IMG/VR virus record: IMGVR_UViG_3300005293_000002
Span: 1 to 37,452 of that record
Strand: one strand, 5' to 3'
Source of the DNA: a virus
Length of the DNA: 37,452 nucleotides
The notes beneath the pieces were generated by a model, which was given only the letters and a program-made list of their open reading frames with translations, ran no database searches and was not told the origin of the DNA. Of the stretch, positions 25,161 through 32,238 are shown piece by piece. How positions within the stretch are numbered: position 1 is the first letter of the stretch; the number at the start of each line of letters is the position of its first letter. The translations under genes were made by a program, and so were the position numbers.

Positions 25161-25312
25161 GTCGGCACGCGCTCCAGGAAGCTGATCAGCATCAGGGCCA
25201 GCACGAAGCACAGCGCGGCCAGCAGCACCACCTTGCGTTCCTCGCGCACCTGTTTGAGCATGTCGCGTTCGTGCTGGGACATGCCCAGTTTGTCGAAGGG
25301 CGCGCGCTTCAT
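25157..25312 (-). CDS. Small membrane protein, 51 residues
   Basis: A 51-codon frame read directly from the sequence. A basic, helical N-terminal half (MSQHERDMLKQVREER) precedes one hydrophobic segment (VVLLAALCFVLALMLISFL, about residues 28-46). The positive-inside rule puts the N-terminus in the cytoplasm. It overlaps both neighbours by ATGA, strong evidence that it is a real gene. Function unknown; early phage membrane peptides can alter host physiology or exclude other phages. Confidence 0.7.
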   Translation of the reverse strand: MKRAPFDKLGMSQHERDMLKQVREERKVVLLAALCFVLALMLISFLERVPT

Positions 25313-25779
25313 GCTTCGGTCCTGGCGATATAGGCGTCGATGATGCGGTCGGCATCGTCGCTGCTGACGAAGTTCCCATGGTCCGGGCCTTCCGGCACTG
25401 CGATGCCCGGCACGCCGGTGGCGCCCAGCAGTTCGTCGGGCAGGTTGCGCAGCACCAGGTAGCGCTTGGCGTTGGCGATCACGTCGGGCGTGATAATCCG
25501 ATTGAACACCAGCGGCGTTTTCGGCGCCGACTGTAGCGCGGCCAGTTCATCGTCGGACCACCGATGATCCCCGTTGTTGATCGACTCGCTGGAAAATGCC
25601 GGCGGGCGCACCTTGGCGATGATGCCGGCCAGGTCGGGCTGATCGATCAGAACCCGCATGTGCGGGAACTGCGCCAGATACCAGTCGCGCACGGCCTGGG
25701 CCACGGCCAGGTCGCGGTTGTCGGCCAGGCTGAATTCGGCGCGCAGCGCTTCCACCACTTCATTGGCGATCAGGCTCAT
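25309..25779 (-). CDS. Hypothetical early protein
   Basis: A 156-residue protein. The ATG at 25779 overlaps the stop of the preceding gene (ATGA), so I prefer it to a longer upstream frame. It contains NRDLAVAQAVRDWYLAQFPHM, then DDELAALQSAPKTPLVFNRIITP and a C-terminal helix (DADRIIDAYIART). No catalytic motif is visible. It is the second gene of the leftward operon, where regulatory or host-takeover proteins are common. Confidence 0.65.
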   Translation of the reverse strand: MSLIANEVVEALRAEFSLADNRDLAVAQAVRDWYLAQFPHMRVLIDQPDLAGIIAKVRPPAFSSESINNGDHRWSDDELAALQSAPKTPLVFNRIITPDVIANAKRYLVLRNLPDELLGATGVPGIAVPEGPDHGNFVSSDDADRIIDAYIARTEA

Positions 25780-26051
25780 ACGGCACCTGCGTGCGTCAGT
25801 GCTTCGGTGGTCAGGTGCAGGAACGTGCAGTCTTCGGCGGTCCAGGTGTTGTTCGCTGCAAAGCGTTTCCACTCATTCAGCGCAACGACCATGCGTTCGT
25901 TGGAGTCGAGCAGCGCCAGCAAATCGATCGCCCAGTCGGGGAAGACTGGTTCGCCGCCGGCTGCCGTGTCTTTGTTGTACTGCTGGATTGCTTCTGTTGC
26001 TTGGCGCTGCAGGCGGTCTATCTTCGCCTGGGCCATCGAATTGAACATCAT
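25776..26051 (-). CDS. Hypothetical early protein, first gene of leftward operon
   Basis: A 91-residue helical protein (AKIDRLQRQATEAIQQYNKDT; then FPDWAIDLLALLDSNERMVVALNEWKRF). It starts at ATG 26051 or the next codon, with AAGGGAA upstream, about 50 bases from the predicted leftward transcription start. Function unknown. Confidence 0.65.
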   Translation of the reverse strand: MMFNSMAQAKIDRLQRQATEAIQQYNKDTAAGGEPVFPDWAIDLLALLDSNERMVVALNEWKRFAANNTWTAEDCTFLHLTTEALTHAGAV

Positions 26052-26108
26052 CGTGGTTCCCTTTCGGTTTCGCGGCTTGGCCGCTGGTTTTGTGTTCCAA
26101 CAGGCACG

Positions 26109-26137
26109 ATATTACGCGCCTTAATCGTTCGACGCAA
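26109..26137 (-). promoter_or_regulatory. Leftward sigma70-like promoter
   Basis: Read on the minus strand: TTGCGT (complement of 26132-26137), a 17-base spacer, then TAATAT (complement of 26109-26114). Transcription would start near 26102, 50 bases before the first leftward gene. It is the best match in this gap for that direction. Confidence 0.55.
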
Positions 26138-26155
26138 CAACAGAATCATAATTTT

Positions 26156-26176
26156 ATGCACATTTATTTATTGCAT
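26156..26176. promoter_or_regulatory. Possible operator in divergent control region
   Basis: ATGCA (26156-26160) and TGCAT (26172-26176) form an inverted repeat that overlaps the rightward -35 box. ATGCG also occurs twice within the rightward promoter (26175-26179 and 26189-26193). A binding site for the small HTH protein encoded at 26242 is inferred. Confidence 0.35.
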
Positions 26177-26199
26177 GCGGAAAAGGATATGCGTAGAAT
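26171..26199 (+). promoter_or_regulatory. Rightward sigma70-like promoter
   Basis: TTGCAT (26171-26176), a 17-base spacer and TAGAAT (26194-26199), giving a start near 26206. It lies 36 bases before the HTH gene. With the leftward promoter it makes a divergent early control region. Confidence 0.6.
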
Positions 26200-26241
26200 C
26201 TGGCGTTGAAATACTCCCCTCAACTTCCAGGAACCACCACC

Positions 26242-26469
26242 ATGAAAACCACCGCTGTACACCCGCTGCTGGACGCCCTTATCGATGGCGAAAAGCTGCG
26301 CAACGATGCAGATATCGCCCGCGTTCTGAACATCGCGCCGCCGCAAGTGAGCAAGACACGGCACGGAAAAATCGAAGTCAGCGACACCATGCGCGTGGCG
26401 ATCATGCGCCGCTTCAAGTGGTCGCTGAAACGCATCGATGAACTGGCGCCGCCGGCCACCGAGGAATAG
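26242..26469 (+). CDS. Small helix-turn-helix regulator, Cro-like
   Basis: A 75-residue protein. NDADIARVLNIAPPQVSKTRHGKI (about residues 20-43) has the pattern of an HTH: helix 2 with an Ala, a turn, then a recognition helix. The following part (DTMRVAIMRRFKWSLKRIDEL) fits the rest of an XRE/Cro-type domain. ATG 26242 has CAGGAA upstream and is preferred to an in-frame TTG at 26206. As first gene of the rightward operon, facing divergent promoters, it is likely an early repressor. No CI-size repressor was found. Confidence 0.65.
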   Translation: MKTTAVHPLLDALIDGEKLRNDADIARVLNIAPPQVSKTRHGKIEVSDTMRVAIMRRFKWSLKRIDELAPPATEE

Positions 26470-26471
26470 CC

Positions 26472-26999
26472 GTGCATATCGTCGTCGTCAAACAGACCGA
26501 TGAAACGCTGGCCGAACCTGCCGCCGGCATGGTGCGCCGCTTCCTGTTCGAATTCTTCGAAGGCGCCACCGAGAAAGACACGAAGGCCTGGCGCCGGTTC
26601 TGGCGCGCGATGAACGAAGCCGGCAGCGGCGAATATTTCAGCTTCAAGCTGGAGCGCCAGCGCCAGAACTGGCGGCACCGCAAACACATGGGCATGATCA
26701 GCGCGATTTTTAAAGCCCAGGAACGCATCGAAGATTTCGAGCAGTTCAGGCTGTGGCTGAAAGTAGGCAGCGGCTTTGTGGACTGGTGCGCAGGCCCGAA
26801 AGGTGGCGTTTTCCCGGTGCCGAAATCGATCAGCTTCGACAAGTGCAGCGAGGACGAATTTATCGCCTTCCATGATGGCGCGGTGGCGTTCCTGCGCACC
26901 GAACACGCGGCCAAGTACCTGTTCCCGAATTCGCCCATCTTCCTGGCCGAATCAGGAATTGAAGAAATTTTGTCACGCTACGAAAGGCAGGACCAATGA
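26472..26999 (+). CDS. DUF1367-like protein
   Basis: A 175-residue protein with a GTG start right after the HTH gene. The pattern WRRFWRAMNEAGS, then FEQFRLWLKVGSGFVD, VFPVPKSISFDKCSEDEF, and FLRTEHAAKYLFP matches the DUF1367 family often found near phage Holliday-junction and nin-region genes. No biochemical role is established. It overlaps the methyltransferase start by ATGA. Confidence 0.65.
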   Translation: MHIVVVKQTDETLAEPAAGMVRRFLFEFFEGATEKDTKAWRRFWRAMNEAGSGEYFSFKLERQRQNWRHRKHMGMISAIFKAQERIEDFEQFRLWLKVGSGFVDWCAGPKGGVFPVPKSISFDKCSEDEFIAFHDGAVAFLRTEHAAKYLFPNSPIFLAESGIEEILSRYERQDQ

Positions 27000-28744
27000 A
27001 AGACATTACATTCGGGTCGGTATGCAGCGGCATCGAAGCCGCCAGCGTTGCGTGGCATCGCTTCGGCTGGCGCGCTTCCTGGCTGGCCGAGGTTTCCACC
27101 TGGCCGGCGCGTGCGCTACACCACCACTATGGCAGCGGGCGCCCGCACTTTATGCTGGATCCTAATGAAGAAGGCCTGAGCGACGAAGAACGCAATGATC
27201 GCCTGATCGCAATCAAGACGGTTGCAAAGCTGCCGCTGGTGCCGATGAATAGTAAGACGACGCCGCCGAACTTGGGCGATATGACTCGCATTGAAGCGCT
27301 GGTGCGTTCCGGGGCTGTTGCTGCGCCTGATATTTTGTGTGGCGGAACGCCCTGCCAGGCTTTTTCCCTTGCTGGTCTGCGCGCTTCGATGGAAGACGCG
27401 CGCGGCCAATTAACCCTTTCTTTCGTAAGGCTAGCCGATGCAATCGATACAGCAAGACATGTTCGCGGGGAACCACCTGCAATTATCGTGTGGGAAAACG
27501 TCTTCGGCGTCATGTCCACAAAGGACAATGCGTTCGGGGCTTTCGTGGGAGCACTTGCCGGCGAAGATAGCCCACTCATCCCGCCAGGGGCCGGATGGAC
27601 GAACACTGGTTGTGTGTTTGGACCCCGCCGTACAGTCGCTTGGCGGGTCTACGATGCCCAATATTTCGGAGTGGCCCAACGACGCCGCCGTGTGTTCGTT
27701 GTCGCAAGTGCTAGAGAGGGAATTGATCCATCCGAAATACTTTTTGAGTTCGACGGCGTGCGCCGGGATACTGCGCCGAGCCGTCAAACGGGGCAAGACG
27801 TTACCGGAACAATTAGGGCAAGCGCTGCGCGCCGTGGCGGAGTGCAAGACGAATGCGGGCTTGGACTCCAGCCAGTAACCGGCACGCTGGATGCCAGCTA
27901 TGGCAGGCTTCAGGGATGCGCAGGGCAGGACGCAAACCACGGTCACAGCCACCTGGTTGTTGCCTCCGTAGGCAACAACCAGGCAGGGCCGATAGAAGTT
28001 GCCACGGCCTGCCGCGCGCACGCCAGCCCGCACCTAGATTTTGAATCCGAAACCTTCCTGGTGCAGTCGGTAGCATTGCGTGGGCGTGATGGCGGCGCGA
28101 CTGCTGAACTTGGCGATGATTTAGCTGGCGCGCAGCGCGCCAGCAGCGGCGGGAGTGACAAGGCGCATGTGCTTGCGCCTATCGCCTTCGACAGCCGTCA
28201 AGATTGCATCAGCAGCACCGAAGTGTTCGGCGCGCTGGGTTCGTCCAGCCCGCAGGCGCAGGCGGTTGCGTTTTCCTGCAAGGATTCCGGCGCTGACGCA
28301 TCTGTTGAACTGGCGCCCACTATGCGCGCAATGGGGCATCAAGGAAGCCATGCAAACGGTGGTGGTCAAATTGCTGTATGCGTCACTGGAGAAATCACGC
28401 ACACGCTGAAAGCCGAAGGCTTCGACGCCAGCGAGGACGGCACCGGGCGCGGTCAGCCGATCATTGCGCATCGCATGGCTGTTCGCCGCCTCACGCCACG
28501 CGAGTGTGAACGGCTACAGGGATTCCCCGACGATTACACGCTGATCCCGATGGGTATCGTGTCACAAGCGCGTGCGGAAAAGATACTGGCCGCTGGCGAC
28601 CATGCCCGCCAGGATGACGCAGGCAACTGGTGGAAGATGGCAGCAGACGGCCCACGCTATAAGGCGCTGGGCAATAGCTGGGCAGTGCCGAACGTGGTTT
28701 GGATTGGACGCCGAATTGACCAGGCATTGCGGGCGGCGGCATGA
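26996..28744 (+). CDS. DNA cytosine-C5 methyltransferase
   Basis: A 582-residue m5C methyltransferase. Motif I is FGSVCSGIEA; motif IV is GGTPCQAFSLAG with catalytic Cys120; motif VI is WENVFGV (about 166-172); motif VIII is AQRRRRVFVV (about 227-236); motif IX includes RRLTPRECERLQGFPDDYT and motif X is ALGNSWAVPNV. It transfers a methyl group from S-adenosylmethionine to C5 of cytosine in a specific DNA sequence. A long, Gly/Ala/Ser-rich target-recognition region lies between VIII and IX. No matching restriction gene is present, so protection of phage DNA from host restriction is likely. A perfect 14-bp hairpin (27952-27983) lies within it. Overlaps both neighbours by ATGA. Confidence 0.93.
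   Translation: MKDITFGSVCSGIEAASVAWHRFGWRASWLAEVSTWPARALHHHYGSGRPHFMLDPNEEGLSDEERNDRLIAIKTVAKLPLVPMNSKTTPPNLGDMTRIEALVRSGAVAAPDILCGGTPCQAFSLAGLRASMEDARGQLTLSFVRLADAIDTARHVRGEPPAIIVWENVFGVMSTKDNAFGAFVGALAGEDSPLIPPGAGWTNTGCVFGPRRTVAWRVYDAQYFGVAQRRRRVFVVASAREGIDPSEILFEFDGVRRDTAPSRQTGQDVTGTIRASAARRGGVQDECGLGLQPVTGTLDASYGRLQGCAGQDANHGHSHLVVASVGNNQAGPIEVATACRAHASPHLDFESETFLVQSVALRGRDGGATAELGDDLAGAQRASSGGSDKAHVLAPIAFDSRQDCISSTEVFGALGSSSPQAQAVAFSCKDSGADASVELAPTMRAMGHQGSHANGGGQIAVCVTGEITHTLKAEGFDASEDGTGRGQPIIAHRMAVRRLTPRECERLQGFPDDYTLIPMGIVSQARAEKILAAGDHARQDDAGNWWKMAADGPRYKALGNSWAVPNVVWIGRRIDQALRAAA
27952..27983 (+). repeat. Perfect 14-bp inverted repeat inside methyltransferase gene
   Basis: CCTGGTTGTTGCCT (27952-27965) and AGGCAACAACCAGG (27970-27983) are exact reverse complements with a 4-base loop. 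It encodes about residues 319-330 in the target-recognition region, which would not predict such a symmetric DNA sequence. Confidence 0.9.
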
Positions 28745-29148
28745 AGCGCACACCCATGAAACGAACACCGTTTAAGGTAAAGGTGCCGGCCGAAAAATGT
28801 AAGGCGCCAGCAAATAAACGTAAAGCGATGAAGTCGACCAGGCCGCGCATGACGCCGATTCGCAAGGCCGCGCGCGGGAAGGACTGCACCATGATGATCG
28901 TCGGCGTCTGCAACCGCGATCCGGCCACGGTGGTGCTGTGCCACTCCAACAGCCTGGCCGATGGCAAGGGCATGGGCCTGAAGGCGCCCGATACGGAAGC
29001 GTGTTTCGGCTGCAGCGCCTGCCATGACGTGCTCGACGGCCGGCGCCCGCTGCCGGCCTGGATGACCCGCCAGGTGCTGCTCGAGGTCTTCGACCGCGCG
29101 CGCACCATCACCCACGAGATTCTAAAAACAGAGGGGCTTTTACCATGA
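28741..29148 (+). CDS. YbcO-type nuclease (DUF1364)
   Basis: A 135-residue protein. After a basic Lys/Arg/Pro-rich N-terminus (about 45 residues), it has KAARGKDCTMMIVGVCNRDP, then VVLCHSN, GKGMGLKAPD and CFGCSACHDVLDGR. This His/Cys pattern is that of the YbcO (DUF1364, Pfam PF07102) family, an HNH-like metal-dependent nuclease common in lambdoid nin regions. It likely cuts or resolves DNA. It overlaps both the methyltransferase and the RusA gene by ATGA. Confidence 0.85.
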   Translation: MKRTPMKRTPFKVKVPAEKCKAPANKRKAMKSTRPRMTPIRKAARGKDCTMMIVGVCNRDPATVVLCHSNSLADGKGMGLKAPDTEACFGCSACHDVLDGRRPLPAWMTRQVLLEVFDRARTITHEILKTEGLLP

Positions 29149-29573
29149 TCCAGTTCACCATTCCCGGCCAGCCGGTGGCCAAGGCCCGCGCGCGCGTCAC
29201 GATGGTGGGCGGCTTCGCCCGGGCCTACACGCCGAAGAAAACGGCCGACTACGAAACCCTGGTCGCCGGCATCGCCCGCAACGCTATGGCCGGCCGCGCG
29301 CCATCGGCGGCGCCCATCGAAGTGATGCTGGAACTGCGCATGGAAATTCCGGTTTCCTGGTCGAAGGCCAAGCGCCTGGCCGCCAGCGTCGGCACCGTGC
29401 GCGCCACGAAGAAGCCCGACGCCGACAACGTGCTGAAGGGCGTCAAGGATGCGTGCAACGGCATCGTGTGGGTGGATGACAGCCAGGTGGTGGTGATCAC
29501 CGTTCGCAAGCTGTACCACGCCGATCCGTGCGTCGTCATCGCCATTCGTGAAGTTGAGGGGGAATCCGCTTAA
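29145..29573 (+). CDS. rusA: RusA-family Holliday-junction resolvase
   Basis: A 142-residue protein. The opening FTIPGQPVAKARARV and the central KPDADNVLKGVKDACNGIVWVDDSQV give the conserved Asp residues (in PDADN and VDDSQ) that bind metal in RusA. RusA is a dimeric nuclease that resolves four-way DNA junctions, fitting recombination-dependent replication with the RecT system. It ends just before the 454-bp gene-free region. Confidence 0.9.
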   Translation: MIQFTIPGQPVAKARARVTMVGGFARAYTPKKTADYETLVAGIARNAMAGRAPSAAPIEVMLELRMEIPVSWSKAKRLAASVGTVRATKKPDADNVLKGVKDACNGIVWVDDSQVVVITVRKLYHADPCVVIAIREVEGESA

Positions 29574-29597
29574 TTTTGCGATTACGCAATGATTCGC

Positions 29598-29627
29598 TTG
29601 ACGGAAATCAATTGCGTGTGGGAATAT
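29598..29627 (+). promoter_or_regulatory. Promoter for candidate small RNA
   Basis: TTGACG (29598-29603), an 18-base spacer ending in TGG, and GAATAT (29622-29627), resembling an extended -10 element. It lies just after the rusA stop, with a predicted start near 29634. The -10 box is weak, so this rests mostly on the context of the structured RNA and terminator downstream. Confidence 0.45.
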
Positions 29628-29633
29628 TCGTTC

Positions 29634-29750
29634 GTGCTTGGCGGCATGGAAAATATGAAAAGCGTTTCACATGGATTCCCGGAGGCCGAAAGGTCTTGCC
29701 GCCAAGCCCTACGAAAGTAGGGTGGGATTCCAGGTGAAACGCTTTTTTTT
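29634..29750 (+). ncRNA. Candidate structured small RNA with three-way junction
   Basis: About 117 bases between a promoter-like sequence and a run of eight Ts. A 13-bp stem (29658-29670 with 29734-29746) encloses a second helix (29673-29680 with 29724-29731, one T-T mismatch) and two hairpins. Hairpin A is 29683-29696, with a 5-bp stem and GAAA loop. Hairpin B is 29707-29722, with CCCTAC pairing GTAGGG around a GAAA loop. Paired GNRA tetraloops on a junction recall riboswitches, ribozymes and other docking RNAs. No sequence match to a known class was found. No ORF with ribosome site is seen. Confidence 0.6.
29658..29750 (+). terminator. Intrinsic terminator formed by outer stem of the small RNA
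   Basis: The outer stem AAAAGCGTTTCAC with GTGAAACGCTTTT is followed by, and overlaps, eight Ts (29743-29750). It should end transcription of both the small RNA and the upstream rusA operon, unless antitermination acts. The complex loop is unusual for a simple terminator. Confidence 0.75.
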
Positions 29751-30027
29751 CGTCTGTACGTCGCCAAGCACCGTACACCGCACGTTAGCAAGGGCCATAT
29801 TTCGGGCCGCGCGGTAGAAAACGGGACTGGTAGCGCAGCAGGCAGGCGCAGGGTGCAATTCCCATAATCCAGGGGCTGGCGTTGATCCTGTAGCCCAGGG
29901 GCGTACCGTGAAAACCGGTAGCTGACAGGAATCCGATTTATCGGGATGGCGTCCAACACTTCTTTTCCCCTACAGGGGTTAGGGGGGCGTTGGATGGAAT
30001 ATAAAATAATTCTAAGAGGACAGATCC
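29751..30027 (+). other. Gene-free stretch with further inverted repeats
   Basis: No protein-coding gene was recognised. Inverted repeats include GTACG with CGTAC (29756-29775), GGGCC with GGGCC (near 29790-29808), GATCCTGT with ACAGGAATC (near 29884-29934, one bulge) enclosing TACCG with CGGTA, and GTCCAAC with GTTGGAT (29951-29957 with 29989-29995) enclosing CCCC TACA GGGG (29967-29978). An AT-rich TATAAAAT lies at 30000-30007, just before the next gene's ribosome site. It could be a second RNA, an untranslated leader, or an origin region. Confidence 0.5.
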
Positions 30028-30306
30028 ATGAAGAAAGAGATTCAAGGGCCATGGGAAAACCGGGGAACGCTGGTTTTCTTCGCCAACAATGCAGGCGGGT
30101 TTGATTTGCGCGGCTGCCCGCATCCTGTAGACAAGGCCCGGCTGGCCGCTGCTGCACCGCTGATGCTGCTGGCGCTGGAAGCGATTCTGCCATTTTGCGC
30201 CAAGACTTCGGCCAGTGAGGGCGGCGCCGCCAAGTACAGCGCCAGCGTGACCGCTGCTGACATGGTGCGCGAAGCGATCGCCCAGGCCACCGGGGTCGCA
30301 TCGTGA
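30028..30306 (+). CDS. Small hypothetical protein before replication genes
   Basis: A 92-residue protein with AGAGGACAG upstream of its ATG. It contains WENRGTLVFFANNAGGF, then a helix ARLAAAAPLMLLALEAILPF. The Ala-rich middle is a pattern seen in many small phage proteins near replication modules. It overlaps the next gene by GTGA. Function unknown. Confidence 0.6.
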   Translation: MKKEIQGPWENRGTLVFFANNAGGFDLRGCPHPVDKARLAAAAPLMLLALEAILPFCAKTSASEGGAAKYSASVTAADMVREAIAQATGVAS

Positions 30307-30815
30307 ACGCCTACACCGCCCTGCGCGCCGCGATGGACGCCACCAAGATGGACCAGGTGATCGTGATGCGCACCGACCTGGCCGAACTGCTGGCCGAAGT
30401 GGACAAGCTGCGCGCCGCCGCACCGGTGAAGAAGACCAGGGCGAAGAAGGCCGCGCCGCCGGCTGCTGCCGTGCCGCTGCCCGACTGGCTGCCGCTGGAA
30501 GCCTGGCACGCCTTCCTGGACATGCGCAAGCAGATCAAGAAGCCGGCCACCGACCGCGCCCAGGCGCTGCTGATCAAGAAGCTGGCCGCCTTCTATGCCA
30601 ACGACCTGGACCCGGGCGTGATCCTGAATCAGTCGATCATCAACAACTGGCAAGACCTGTACGCGCCGAAGGAAGCCAGCACGGCGCACGTTAGCCGCTT
30701 CGGTGATGGCCGCGTGCCGGTGGCGGACCAGAACCGCGCGAACAATACCGCCGCGCTGGCGCTGCTGGACCAGGTGAACTTCGACATGGCGAGGACGATC
30801 GATGAATGCCAATGA
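30303..30815 (+). CDS. Possible replication initiator-related protein
   Basis: A 170-residue protein with a GTG start. An N-terminal helical part and a basic linker (KKTRAKKAAPP) lead to DWLPLEAWHAFLDMRKQIKKPATDRAQALLIKKLAAFY, followed by DPGVILNQSIINNWQDLYAPK. That last pattern is common at the C-terminal end of phage replication-initiation (O-like) proteins. There is no recognisable winged-helix DNA-binding domain at the N-terminus, so it may be a stand-alone version. It is followed by a helicase-loader-like gene, the O-P order of lambdoid phages. Moderate confidence. Confidence 0.55.
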   Translation: MNAYTALRAAMDATKMDQVIVMRTDLAELLAEVDKLRAAAPVKKTRAKKAAPPAAAVPLPDWLPLEAWHAFLDMRKQIKKPATDRAQALLIKKLAAFYANDLDPGVILNQSIINNWQDLYAPKEASTAHVSRFGDGRVPVADQNRANNTAALALLDQVNFDMARTIDECQ

Positions 30816-31467
30816 CCGCCTGGCGTTTTTCGAACTGCTGGACCTGACCTATGACATGATCGGCGTCGGCCCGGCCAAGATCATCAGCCCGGCGGCCAAG
30901 GCGATGTTCTTCACCGACCTGGAGCGCTACCCGCTGGACCTGATCAGCGGATCCCTGGCCGCCCACCGCGCCGACCCGGAGCGCGGCAAGTTCACCCCGA
31001 AGGTGGCCGATATCGTGTACCAGATCGAGCGGCGCCGGCGCGTGTCCTGGCTGTCGGCGGATGAGGCGTGGTCGCAGGTGCCGAAGATCGAAGGGCAGCC
31101 GGGCCTGATGAACGACGTTACCGCCCAGGCGCTGGCCGTGGCGAACCAGTTCCTGGCGCTGCCGCGCCCCGACATGACGGCGGCCCGGATGGCGTTCAAG
31201 GGCTGCTACGAAAGACTGGTCGAGCGCGCCAAGCTGGAGCGGCGCGGCCCGGTGTATTTCGTGTCACCTGGTGGATCGTATGAGGAACAGCAGGCCATCG
31301 AGCAGGAAGCCGTCCGCCAGGGGCTGCTGCCGGCCCGCGTCGAAGCGGCGGTGCCGCTGCTGGAGACTTCGAAGCGCACGCCGGGCGCCAAGCCCGACTT
31401 GAAAGCTCTGCTGCTGTCCATGCAGGCCAAGACCATGCCACCACCGGAGCCACAAGATTATGAGTGA
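30802..31467 (+). CDS. Possible helicase-loader (P-like) protein
   Basis: A 221-residue protein overlapping the previous gene by 14 bases. FFELLDLTYDMIGVGPAKI is followed by FFTDLERYPLDLISGSLAAHRADPERGKFTPKVADIVYQIERR, a pattern resembling proteins annotated as phage replication protein P-like. The middle holds a helical region with AMAFKGCYERLVERAKLERRG, and the C-terminus is disordered. If right, it would recruit host DnaB helicase, fitting the absence of a phage helicase or primase. This is inferred from position and general pattern. Confidence 0.5.
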   Translation: MNANDRLAFFELLDLTYDMIGVGPAKIISPAAKAMFFTDLERYPLDLISGSLAAHRADPERGKFTPKVADIVYQIERRRRVSWLSADEAWSQVPKIEGQPGLMNDVTAQALAVANQFLALPRPDMTAARMAFKGCYERLVERAKLERRGPVYFVSPGGSYEEQQAIEQEAVRQGLLPARVEAAVPLLETSKRTPGAKPDLKALLLSMQAKTMPPPEPQDYE

Positions 31468-31813
31468 TACCCAAGTCGATAACAGCACCTGCCACGCCGC
31501 AGGCTGCCCGATGATCGCCACGAACAGCAGCAGCACCAACGGCGGCGGCGAGTGGCTTTGTTTTATCCACTTCGCCGGCGACCACGCCGACCGCCAGCGC
31601 ATCACCAGCGAACTGGCGCGCCTGCGCTGGATCGTGGACATTGTGCGCTGCCTGCGCGCCGGCTACCCGCTGACCGCCGACATGCAGAAGAACTTCGCGC
31701 TGGCCCAGCGCAGCGACCTGAAACAGAACGACCGCGAAGACCGCGCCGGCTGGATGATCCGGCTGGAAGGCGTGCTGCAGAAATCGTGCCGCGATAGTCT
31801 GGTGCAGCAGTGA
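31460..31813 (+). CDS. Hypothetical protein with possible zinc site
   Basis: A 117-residue protein overlapping the previous gene by 8 bases. The N-terminal 45 residues contain CHAAGCPM and WLCFIHF, a CxxxxC...CxxH spacing that may bind zinc. The rest is helical (LARLRWIVDIVRCLRAGY). Function unknown. Confidence 0.6.
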   Translation: MSDTQVDNSTCHAAGCPMIATNSSSTNGGGEWLCFIHFAGDHADRQRITSELARLRWIVDIVRCLRAGYPLTADMQKNFALAQRSDLKQNDREDRAGWMIRLEGVLQKSCRDSLVQQ

Positions 31814-32193
31814 CGCCGTTCGAACTGATCGCCCTGAAACAAAAAGTGGGCCATGAATACGCCGACGAAGCCGCGCTGTTCGTGCTGATCCACTTCGATG
31901 CCGCGCACCGCCGCCAGCTTGGCCCGATCGGCTACAACTTCATCAGCCGGCACCTGGTGATGGCGCAGTATATTTTCGCCAAGCTGCGCCAGCCCGCCAT
32001 GTTGGACGTGGTGCGCGTGGCCGGCACCGCGTGGCAGCGCGCCGGCGCCCGCCCTGGTGAATTCGCCAGCCTGACCACCGCCGAATATGGCGCCATGTGC
32101 GCCGGCCTGCGCGTGTACCTGCGCACACTGCACAAGATTGAGGTGGGAACCTTCCGCCAGGCCTGCAACGTGGCCGACCAGGTTATGAAGTGA
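31810..32193 (+). CDS. Hypothetical protein, middle operon
   Basis: A 127-residue protein with a GTG start overlapping the previous stop (GTGA). It is mostly helical, with FELIALKQKVGHEYADEAALFVLIHFDAAHRR and LGPIGYNFISRHLVMAQYIFAKLRQP. No family recognised. Its place ahead of the late promoter region makes it one of several genes that could encode a late-gene regulator, though no Q-type motif was seen. Confidence 0.55.
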   Translation: MTPFELIALKQKVGHEYADEAALFVLIHFDAAHRRQLGPIGYNFISRHLVMAQYIFAKLRQPAMLDVVRVAGTAWQRAGARPGEFASLTTAEYGAMCAGLRVYLRTLHKIEVGTFRQACNVADQVMK

Positions 32194-32199
32194 CGCGCC

Positions 32200-32221
32200 G
32201 CCGCCCCGCGATCCGGGCGGC
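32200..32221 (+). other. Spacer hairpin before 32239 gene
   Basis: GCCGCCC and GGGCGGC form a 7-bp stem with an 8-base loop, followed by CAC and an AAGAAAG ribosome site 11 bases further. Two similar hairpins occur at 32896 and 33485. Confidence 0.75.
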
Positions 32222-32238
32222 ACACAAGAAAGTAGAAA

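Noticed and set aside
26242-26469. HTH protein as a toxin-antitoxin antitoxin
   Set aside because: The neighbouring gene is a DUF1367-like protein rather than a toxin, and position at the divergent promoters fits a phage regulator better.
29658-29750. Self-cleaving ribozyme (hammerhead or twister) for the three-way junction RNA
   Set aside because: No CUGANGA core and no twister cleavage element upstream; only an AAGCCC near one hairpin resembled twister.
29815-29875. tRNA-like pattern in the gene-free stretch (GGTAGCGCAGC and GGGTGCAATTCCC)
   Set aside because: It recalls a D-arm and a T-arm, but no anticodon arm or acceptor stem can be formed at normal spacing, so it is not called a tRNA.
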